Shown here one piece after another: positions 55,930 to 64,000 of a stretch of DNA of 64,000 nucleotides. The position numbers were made by a program, and so were the translations under genes. The stretch spans positions 1 through 64,000 of the forward strand of contig JAHQIW010005468.1 of the NCBI GenBank assembly GCA_019055375.1, in the 5' to 3' direction. Origin of the DNA: Parelaphostrongylus tenuis. Taxonomy: Eukaryota; Nematoda; Chromadorea; Rhabditida; Metastrongylidae. Under the pieces are notes generated by a model. The model did no database searches and was not told the DNA's origin. It worked only from the letters and a program-made list of their open reading frames with translations. Position 1 is the stretch's first letter; every line of letters begins with the position of its first letter.

Positions 55930-56335
55930 TTATAAGATCTGGTAAGACACTTCTGATTCTGGACGTATCTTTTAGCTTCCTTGCAGACCTCATCAGTAGC
56001 GCATGCCATTAGGCTATCCGTTTTCTACTATTACAGGTAAACGACACCAAAGATTTTACACTCTTTGTCAGGTGCAAAGAGATAACCCAATGTAATGTTT
56101 TTTCAAAGTGTTCGTTCAGCCACACTGTCGGCAATCAGTCACTCTGAAGGAGCATCAATGAATGTTTCACTTTACGCAGAATGTAACCTATACGGCGTCC
56201 ATTCGCTATAATAATAGGGGCGAGTAGCCGGAAGGCGTGTGCTACTGATGAGGCTTGCGAGAAAGCCGAGATGCACGTCTAGCGCTAAAAGCGCCATATC
56301 AGACCTCGTAAAAGCCTTAGAACACTATATCAATC
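55930..56335. mobile_element. Hammerhead element, inverted pair
   Basis: A decayed minus-strand core (CTGATGAGG at 55996-55988) with 'gcgctactgatgagg' context faces the plus-strand ribozyme at 56239-56285. The left outer 'cttttataagatctgg' is roughly the inverse of the right outer 'cagacctcgtaaaagcctta'. The right end is shared with the element at 3.5 kb. Confidence 0.65.
56239..56285 (+). ncRNA. Hammerhead ribozyme, GAAA changed to GAGA
   Basis: Stem I pairs GTGCTA (56239-56244) with TAGCGC (56280-56285) with one wobble. The core is CTGATGA (56245-56251), stem II GGCT/AGCC closes an 8-nt loop (56252-56267), then GAGA (56268-56271) in place of GAAA, and GTC^TA with cleavage expected after 56279. 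The A-to-G change should cripple it. Confidence 0.7.
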
Positions 56336-56814
56336 TATTCGTTAATTCATTCTTCAACATGAAAGCAGTAGTGATTTCCCATAAGTGCACCACCTCTAAA
56401 GGTTCATGCTGCTTCCCATGAACGAATTCTGTAAATACTAATCAATTGTTACATGACAGCATAGAAACAAATATCATTCAACAAACATATTGTTATTCAA
56501 ATGTTGAATTAGAAATATATCTATCAGTGAGGAGCTAGTTTATTATTTTGATGGCCTGAAAACTGAGGCCCAGGGAGCGAAGACTCAGTTGATAGTAGTG
56601 GGCGCACTTTTATATTCGAAAAATTCCTAGCATAAAAACTTGCTGAATATGTTGGTAAACGTGTTGGCCTGTAGACGAGAAGTTGAGGGGTGCGGTAGGT
56701 TGCGAAGAGTTCGTGACGTCGGTAATGAGATGTGTGGCTACGTACTATTTGAAGAAGTTTCCATCGTTTGATAAAACATCCAAAATTTATGCATATATTC
56801 AGACAACAAACAAC

Positions 56815-57240
56815 AAACACAACAAGTATTCTTCAAAACACAACCCATCAATGTCCACTACTTTTTGCTATCGGTCCGCCAGATTTCGGATCTGATCGAA
56901 GTACCACTCCTTCGGCTTGAATTAAAGAACTCTTGACATGCTTCTTCAACTACATCGAAAGATTCAAATCGGCGACCTTCCAAAAAGTGTTGAATTGATC
57001 GGAAAAGGCCGTACTCAGATGGAGCAACGTTTGGACTACAGGGTGGTTGCGGTAGAGTCTTAACTCCGTCTAATTCCTCAAGTTTGCTTTGTTCTTTTGG
57101 CTGTGTCTGGTTTTGCGTTATGTTGCTGAAACAGAGTGCGACTTTCGAACATTCTGCAGCAAGCCATTTTGCAGCAGATATAGACAAATTATGTATCAAT
57201 AGATGCGCAAGAAGTAGACTTGTCAAATGATTCAAAAATC
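56815..57240 (-). mobile_element. mariner transposase remnant, C-terminal half
   Basis: The minus strand encodes LEELDGVKTLPQPPCSPNVA, PSEYGLFRSIQHFLEGRRFE and a frame-shifted C-terminus (DRstopQKVVDIDG, with the conserved Trp now a stop). PNVAPSEY corresponds to the PDLAPSDY third catalytic Asp motif, with the Asp replaced by Glu. Inactive. Confidence 0.75.
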
Positions 57241-57479
57241 ACACACGGTTCATGCGAGAAAACGCCATTCTCATCCAAACGATGGAAATTTTCTTTCCAA
57301 CCTAATACTATCGTTGAGAAGGACTGGTCGTCGACTAACGAGTTAAACGACCGCTGTAATTTCTGGTATGATTTGTCGGGATGCTGGTCCTACTTCTGCA
57401 CACTAATTTTCCACCCTCCCCCCTTCTTCCCAAATTCAAGCTCTGATGGGATCAAGCCCCCAGCAAATCACTGAACAGT

Positions 57480-58200
57480 CAGTCTGATTGTCTTCAGTGC
57501 AATTTCAGTTTGAGAAGTGTTGTGAAGCTTTCTAGCGATTCAATCAACGAGGTGTTCGTAGTCGATTGTCATAAAGTGACGTGTTTCTACGGCATTCCTA
57601 CTCTTCCATGAAAATCCGCCTAGTTAAGATACTTACACAAATTCATATGCAAGATATCGAATAATTGTGCTTGTATTTGCTCCCATGAAGTCCTTCAATC
57701 CGTCGCGGTCAATTGTAGAAGGACGTCTCCAACCTTTCTCAATCTTCAAAATCAAATCCGCCATGATGAATTTCTTGAGACCAACTTTGCATTATGCGAC
57801 CGTTAGCACTTTATACTCTAATACGAGTCCAATGATTCGCTGCGCATTGATGCGACCGAGTTCGATATCGTGAGATTTACTTTGTCGAAACAGCTGTTGT
57901 CATCTCAATTGTTATTGTATACAACTTGTTGGAAACCATAAGTTCCATTTTGATTCAGTTACACGCAAGCCACTTACCCAAAGTGAGTATTACAATGCGA
58001 TATAATAATATAGTATTAATGAAAGAGAATCACTGCTAAAAGATCTAAGCCAAAATAGTCAATGAGCATGTTTGAGCTTTTTCAAGGCTAGTACGTTGGA
58101 GCCATATGTCCGTTTGCGGCGGTGTCGTCCGCTTAATTAGTGGCTCACGCTTCACACTAAACCCTACCTTATTAGCAGAAATGGAAAGACGCTTTTCTAC
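57480..58200. other. Intergenic, nothing firm
   Basis: Only the diverged 58097-58200 copy of the 1.8-kb-region repeat is recognised. A frame at 57667-57873 has no supporting motif. Confidence 0.35.
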
Positions 58201-58214
58201 TTTCCCCTTATCCG

Positions 58215-59345
58215 CACCCATTTTCAGTCTCTTCTAAAAGGCACATTTTTGCTCTTTTCTGACCTTTGATAGTCATTCTATAGCTTAGATCTCGAGAATT
58301 TGAACGATTTATTCTATTTTTTGAATGGCTTTTCAATGCGCTTTAATTGTGAAAATAGAAATTTCATTTCATAGTCAAGCATTTTTCGCTGGTAAAGCTT
58401 TTCTTTCACACGAACTGTCTTTTTCTTTCTTCAAAACTTGCACGAGATTGGTACTTCTTTTTCCTCCAAATTTGATGACCAGCGTTTCGGCGGCAATGCC
58501 TTCGTCAGAGCCTAGACATATATATCATACCATATCTGATTACTGGGTTAATATTTCGCATGCATCAAAAATCCATTAGGAAAGAATTTAACAGTCTTGT
58601 CATTCTGAAAGAGTCTACCTTATTTAGAGTAATATGAGAGCGGTCACAGGTTTTGTGTGACACAATTTGAAAGTGAACCACACTCACATCAGAAACATGA
58701 ATCTGAGATATGGTGCCGTATTACTAGTTATATTCAGGCATTCTCCCATCCCTATTCATTTCTGGTCTTTTGCGGCTTATCCAGAAACTTTCAAGGTTTT
58801 CCGCTCCGATGTTTTCTTGACTCCTGCCCCAGGACCTTGACTACCACATAAAGTCTGTATCGTCATGTTTCTCTATTCTGTCGCCCAAGAAGGCTTTATT
58901 ATCTCGCTGTTGGCTTTCCCATCTAAGTGTTCTTTGATGCAATTCCAAAGTGGCCTTTCTGTATCACCAATGTATTCTTCACCGCATGTTGTGAATAAGA
59001 TCAGGTATATTGTAGCCGAACTCATACAATCTCCTTCTCTACCATTAGGGCATACCTTGCAATTTTCAATCTTACACAGACGGTCGGACAAGCGATTCCG
59101 AACCAATTGGCGACGTAAGTTATTAGTAGGAATTTCTATGATTCCTGCGAAGTTTTCCCACTGTTCTCAAACACCTTCAATATCTAAGCCTATTTCATTT
59201 GTTATAAGAGGTGGTTTCACAAATATCTTTCTTTCTAGGTTTGGAACAACGCCGTTTTCGTTATTAATGTTATGGGGCCTATCTCTCCTTATTAGCCTAA
59301 CTTCCATGGCCGCTCTTTCGTAGCCATTTGAGATGGCTATCCTTC
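58215..59345 (-). mobile_element. Penelope-like element 3' part, left inverted arm
   Basis: Reading leftward, frames give AAMEVRLIRRDRPHNINNEN and FVKPPLITNEIGLDIEGV (linker), LVRNRLSDRLCKIENCKVCP (CxxC zinc-finger-like), then TIYLILFTTCGEEYIGDTER, the GIY-YIG endonuclease motif typical of Penelope-like elements, and KEHLDGK. Further downstream are a hammerhead-like motif (CTGACGA ... GCCGCC-GAAACGC, 58508-58484) and terminal sequence of the abundant-repeat type. The reverse transcriptase is absent. It faces the right arm head to head. Confidence 0.75.
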
Positions 59346-60200
59346 GTTTCGCTTGCACGACCGTCTGTGTAAGGCTGGCAGTTGTAAAGTATGCCCTGAT
59401 GGTAGAGAAGGAGATTGCGTGAGGTCGGGTACAATATACCTGATCTCATGCACAACATGCGGTGAAGAGTACATTGGCAAAACGGGGAGACCACTTTGAG
59501 TCCGCATCAAAGAACACTTAGATGGGAAACCCAACAGCGAAACAAATAAGCCTTTGGAGGCCACGTAGTGAAAATCCTGAGGCAAGAATCAAGAACATTA
59601 GCGCGAAGAACCATTGAGGCTTTTTGGATAAACCGCAAACTACCGGAAATGAATAGGACGGAGAATGCCTTAACATAATATTTGATACATCACCTTATCT
59701 CTGATTCATCTTCTAATCTAAGTGTGGTTTATTTTTCAGATTTTTCAAATTGTGTCACACAAAACCTGTGACCGCTCTCATATGATCTAAATGAGGTGGG
59801 GTTTTTTAAATGATTAGACTATTAAGTTTTTTTTCTATTGGAATTTTGTTGCATGCAGAATATTAACCGAGTGATCAGATATGGTATGATATATATGTCT
59901 AGGGTGACGAAGGCATTTTCGCCGAAACGCTAGCCATCAAATTTTGGAGGGAAAAGAAATACCAACCTCGTACAAGTTTTAAAGAAGGAACAAGACAGTT
60001 CATGTGGAAGGAAAGCTTTGCCCTGCGAAAAATGCTTGAGTATGAAATAAATTTTTATTTTCACTGTTAAAGCGCATTGGAAAAGCCATTCAAGAAACTA
60101 AAATAATTTATTCAAATTTCTGAGATCTAGCTATGAAATGACTATCAAAAAGATCAGAAAAGAGCGAAAAATGCCCTTTTAAAAGAGACTGTGTTTTCAA
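59335..60200 (+). mobile_element. Penelope-like element 3' part, right inverted arm
   Basis: The plus strand decodes (with frameshifts) as RLCKAGSCKVCPDGREGDCV, GTIYLISCTTCGEEYIGKTG, RPL-stop-VRIKEHLDGK, closely matching the left arm. At 59904-59928 it carries GTGACGA ... GCC-GAAAC, the counterpart of the left hammerhead-like motif. The outer ends are inverted ('ttttaaaagagactg' at 60178 against 'cagtctcttctaaaag' at 58226). Head-to-head truncated copies are typical of Penelope-like insertions. Confidence 0.75.
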
Positions 60201-60714
60201 CTTTCCTTGAGTCAGAATCACGATTAGTGCAGATCAATATCAGTTTTCTGTTGTAGTATAATCTTTCAGAAATTTTGTGTGCTTTGTTGATAAGAAAACT
60301 GAGCTCCTTTTCGTGCACCTTTTCTTAGGAATGAAATCTCCTTTGTACAATTAGGTTCCTCGAAGCAACAGTACCCAATTACAAGACGGAGGTGCGATTC
60401 ACTGGGTATTACCGACAAAAATCAAGCTGAAAACATTTCTTGTGTCTGATTTACTTAGCTGAGTCACGATGTCACGTCTTCACTAGTTGTGTATACCCCA
60501 CGATATTTTCCACTCGCATCTTTCTTTCGAAGTAATCCTCCATGGTGGTGCTCTACTTCGTTCAGACAACGAGTATGAGTCCCGTATCGTGATCTGTAAG
60601 ACACGGGAGCTGGAAGTTAGGCTGATTCTATCATTAGGTCTTCTTATAAGTTTTGGCACTAGGGCATTGAACAAATATTAACCAGAAGTAATTAAAATTG
60701 CTAAACAACACTAT

Positions 60715-61130
60715 TCACAGTATTCACCGTCAGCCTGAACATACTTCTGCCATCTCTCAGGCAACAAATCAACACTGTTTTGTGCAGAATTTTCCGAGCT
60801 TTCTTTTGGTACTGAATCTGTCCCTACTTGCCGCATCGTGACCTCATGGCATCATGATGAAACTCAACAAGGAGCTGAGATGCTGTTTGCCTGGACACAA
60901 ATCTTTGAGCCAGTGCTGGTTAGTGTTCTCAAAGGCAGTCATTGCATCCCAATTCGTACTCTTAGAGCAGCGAATTGCGATAAAGGCTTCGTTGAGCGAC
61001 CATGATGTGGAAAGTAAGGACAAATGTGGTACCATAAGAGAGCTCAGAAAATCCTTCACAAAGAGGTTTTGATTTGTTGCCTGAGAGATGGCAAAAATTT
61101 GTTGAGGCTGATACGCCCATATTTTGAATA
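60715..61130. mobile_element. Two facing mariner C-terminal fragments
   Basis: The minus strand at about 60727-60790 reads SVDLLPERWQKYVQADGEYC. The plus strand at about 61060-61120 reads GFDLLPERWQKFVEADTPIF. Both are the mariner transposase C-terminus. The sequence between them is unassigned. Confidence 0.6.
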
Positions 61131-61164
61131 GAGTATTAAGCATCCAATTATTTCTGGTTGATGA

Positions 61165-62150
61165 ATTTGGTGTTCATTGCTCTAAGCCAAAACTCATGAG
61201 AACAATTAGCACCATAATTCTGTAACGATTTTACTCTCGACGTAAGAAGGAGTTCCCGACAAAGTGATACAATCTCGCCAAAATTGATGACTGGAACCCT
61301 CCAGAACGTCACGTGAGCATCAGAATGGGACGATATGGGGGTGAAAATCGACTGCGACAATTGAACCATCTTCACTTTACTGATGACAGCGTTCTCAGTA
61401 CGCCAAGTATCAGTTGTCCAGAACAAGTGTTGGCCAATCTCAACGAAAGCTGTGAAGAGATTGGTCTTCGAATAAGTCAAGCGAGAACGATTTTAATGAA
61501 AGACGGATTGGTTTTTGTTGCCACATTCACGCTCAACAGAGGCTGGACAGCCAACTTGATGAACGACGTAGCTCCAGCGTTGAGCAGGAGGAAACAGTGG
61601 CTTAGAGAGCGTTTGAGAGTATCGGGGATATCGTGAAGAGAACAAAGAGCACTTCTTTCGGTGCCCTCGTTCTTGATTTAATGGTTATATCTCCCCTAAT
61701 GTATGCTTTACAAGCCCGGTCGTTTGCTAAACAGGGTGGAAGATCACGAGGCATTATTGTACTCGCAGTCGAACCTTCGTTGCTAGTCCTCCGTATCTCG
61801 CAAGTGCGAAAAATTGTCCGCAATTATGACTTACATCAACCATCGAAAGTCAGGGATTCCGTTTGTTACGCCATCGAAGGTAAGATAAGCCAAAAGCGTA
61901 ATGCTCTTTAACGACAACCGACGGGCGAGATCCATCACCGACTGGATTTCTCGGGATGTCTAACGCATCAGAGGAAGTCCACCGAGATGATAGTCTGATT
62001 TCTTCGCACAAGCCTACGTGAAGGATATGAGGCTCAACAAATTTCTACAGCAAGGAGGATCCACTGTACTATTTTTGCATGCGGTAGGGAGAAATGGAGG
62101 CTTTACTGGTGCTTGCTTGAATAACTCGTACATAGCAAAATAACAGGTAT
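61165..62150 (+). mobile_element. RTE retrotransposon fragment, decayed
   Basis: Pieces in several frames follow the order of the 3.7-5.9 kb element: DTISPKLMTGTLQNV, MGVKIDC, LNHLHFTDDSVLSTPSIS (FADD now FTDD), NLMNDVAPALSRRKQ, VKRTKSTSFGALVLDLMVIS, LRISQVRKIVRNYDLHQPSK. It ends near 'aacaggtatataataacag', a decayed 3' repeat. No intact enzyme. Confidence 0.8.
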
Positions 62151-62769
62151 ATAATAACAGATGTATTACCATACAGGTGAGCCCTTACCGATTTTCCATT
62201 TGCTGCACCAATCAATTTTTTATCCAAACTTGATGTAGCTGAAAGGAGCGACTTTTGTCCATAACCTTTATGTATCCTAGAACCATTATTACAGTAGATT
62301 CAGCTGATTTGATTGACTTTTAGGTGAGATTAGTGAGTTCTTTTGCTCACTCATTCAGCCAAACGGAACTTTTTACTGTAATATTCGCTCTTCTTGTGTG
62401 AACGCGTTTGTTAGATAATCAGTTTATTTCAATAAATGAACAACCTTTTGATAATAACAATTATAAAATAACATTACATTGATACATACATACACAGTGA
62501 TATATAATGGACGATCGTGATAGAATCGGTGTTCGAAGAGGATCGGTGTTAGAGAAGACGATTACGGGAGCGATTTATGAGAAGATAACGATTGATATGA
62601 CGACATCATAAGGTTTTCGCTAAACGACTACTCAGCAGAGCTCTGGATACGCTATGCTGGCTCTCGAATACCACTAATTGGATTGGCGAGACTTGAATCT
62701 GAACGTAAAACACTGAGAAAGTATGGTAACGCGTTTGAGCCTGTTATGAGTTTGAATAAGGGCACTTAT

Positions 62770-62820
62770 ATAGTGCTGGACAGGCCCCTGCTTCGTCCTT
62801 TCAGACTCCTCAGTGCTCAA
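62770..62820 (-). ncRNA. Hammerhead remnant, 52-kb type
   Basis: The minus strand has CTGAGGA (62813-62807), stem II GTCT-GAAA-GGAC, GAAG (expected GAAA) and a stem III CAGGGGCCTG, then AGCAC as in stem I of the 52-kb copies. The stem I 5' strand no longer pairs. A relict of the same subfamily. Confidence 0.55.
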
Positions 62821-62859
62821 CAATGAAATAAGACAAAGATAGAGGAATATAGCCCTTGG

Positions 62860-63135
62860 CAATAATCAATTCTAAGGAAGTGTCATGCATTCGACTTCAT
62901 CAAGCATTGTTCGAGTTGAGAGTTTACTTTTCCTGGCCTTTACAATGACTCGAGGTGTCCTGCCGATGAGTTAATCAGTGCTGTTATTCTCTCAGACGAG
63001 CCTGCTAACAATTCGGCAACCCCGAAAGGATGAAGGCTTGTGAGTCATAAGCGCGGGATGGAACCATGGACCATCGATTAACTAAATACGTGTATATTGC
63101 AAGCATCTCTAACTACTGGGTTAAACGCGCTCAAT
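62860..63135 (-). repeat. tRNA-derived SINE, family 1
   Basis: 'atgcattcgacttcatcaag', 'ggcctttacaatgactcgag' and 'taatcagtgctgttattctc' identify the tail and body; the head is decayed at about 63100. Confidence 0.65.
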
Positions 63136-63382
63136 AAAAAATACTAGGAAAAAAATTAAAAAAAATTTTAAGAAGTTCCTTCTACAGTTCCACAAGTAGT
63201 AGCAATCAGAAAGCTCTAACCTCAAATGATAAGCCATGTCGAACGTATCGACGTCGGAGTACTCGACGCGACGGTGCTCTGCGTCGCGTCGTTAATCCAC
63301 AACACAGTCACCTATAAGAGATAATATGGAACAGAAGATAGGCAACTTCACTTCCTGGAAAATGAAATAGATAGCCAAGAGA

Positions 63383-63412
63383 AAGAGATAGAGAGAGAGA
63401 GAGAGAGAGATC
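63383..63412. repeat. GA microsatellite
   Basis: (GA)n with a single interruption, within a purine-rich stretch. Confidence 0.85.
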
Positions 63413-63526
63413 GAGAAAGGAAGAGATGTAAGAAATGTTCGTCCATTGAGTAACTAACCATAAGAGGGGTCGCGAGGCTTATTTAATGATCGGCTGCGGA
63501 TCGATACTCCTTTGCGGGTCACTTAC

Positions 63527-64000
63527 ACCACACAAGGTCCCCAACATGACGTTCTTTCCAATTTCTGGTATTCGCTTGCTGAAAACATGGAATATTTAAA
63601 GCGTTGATTCAACAACAGATTAGAAATGGACTGTTGGAGAAGTTGATAGTAAGTGTTAGCTCTGACTGCTTTTACTCTGCTCCTTCAACATATGGACAGA
63701 TTATATTCTTAGCGATACAACCCACCTCACTCAGCAACCTTAAGTTTCTTGCCTTTCCATGAAGATGTTCAGCACAGCCAACAACTAAAAAATAACAGTG
63801 GTGTGCCATTTTCGTTAATTTGCGATGCAGTTCATCCTCAAATTGGGGAAGTAAATGTTAAGGAAATCACTAACAGAATAACGTACTGATTTCGCTATTT
63901 GAAACAAAATTAGCAATAAAATACCCTAAGAGAAGGCTGATTTGAGCTTCCACTCGCACAAGTTGTTTCGCGGATGGCTTTCCCTCTCGCTCGAACACTT
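63527..64000 (-). CDS. Candidate exons of a gene entering from the right edge
   Basis: Three open segments with plausible splice sites: 64000-63925 (VFEREGKPSAKQLVRVEAQI), 63836-63726 (DELHRKLTKMAHHCYFLVVG then CAEHLHGKARNLRLLSE) and 63578-63527 (QANTRNWKERHVGDLVW). The second and third join in phase (GAG|GTGGGT and TTTTCAG|CAA). The first and second join one base out of phase, and the second uses a weak TTTGAG acceptor. No family is recognised. Supported only by open frames and splice-like signals. Confidence 0.35.

Noticed and set aside
1..64000. CRISPR arrays, bacterial operons, prophage or riboswitches
   Set aside because: The window is eukaryotic, with spliced genes and SINEs; no regularly spaced short direct repeats or bacterial-type gene clusters were seen.

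Overview
The window looks like nuclear DNA of a nematode, most likely a strongylid (hookworm-type) parasite; that placement is inference. The grounds are short exons in long repeat-filled introns, a degenerate run of the nematode telomere hexamer TTAGGC (26358-26401), a nematode-style serine beta-lactamase-like (LACT) gene, and RTE, mariner and Penelope-like debris. The sequence is AT-rich and only a small fraction codes for protein.

Layout. At 1478-10974 (+) lies a nine-exon IMP4 gene (ribosome biogenesis). Its 4.9-kb first intron holds an antisense RTE retrotransposon, two tRNA-headed SINEs and two hammerhead-bearing elements. At 15254-18197 (-) is a five-exon gene of unknown function with a basic tail. 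At 30059-40011 (+) is an eight-exon LACT gene, and at 50079-53376 (+) a broken paralogue of it. The two LACT loci belong to a duplication with an offset of about 18-20 kb: blocks at 23.2-25.2 and 27.0 kb match 43.0-44.7 and 45.0 kb, and 29.2-35.0 kb matches 49.8-53.4 kb. Candidate exons of a further minus-strand gene enter from the right edge (63527-64000). Most of the rest is repeats: at least three tRNA-derived SINE families, mariner remnants, RTE fragments, a head-to-head pair of Penelope-like GIY-YIG ends at 58.2-60.2 kb, and a very abundant repeat with units of about 150 bp that also forms the ends of that Penelope-like pair.

Main discovery. At least eight loci carry small (about 0.2-0.6 kb) elements with hammerhead self-cleaving ribozyme cores. 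They share one plan: a partial copy in inverted orientation, then one or more copies in direct orientation, so that the ribozymes near the two ends point outward. The clearest (51992-52553) has three near-identical complete hammerheads, a 282-nt direct monomer, and a perfect 12-bp target-site duplication. The others are at about 2.2, 3.5, 13.1-13.6, 35.6-36.0, 42.6-42.9, 54.3-54.7 and 55.9-56.3 kb, with a decayed ribozyme at 62.8 kb. They resemble the retrozymes and Penelope-associated hammerheads described in other eukaryotes. A plausible model is that circular monomers made by self-cleavage are copied into DNA by the Penelope-like or RTE machinery whose remains lie in the same window.

Several otherwise well-conserved exons of IMP4 and LACT need single-base corrections to stay in frame. 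This suggests either consensus errors in the assembly or recent decay.
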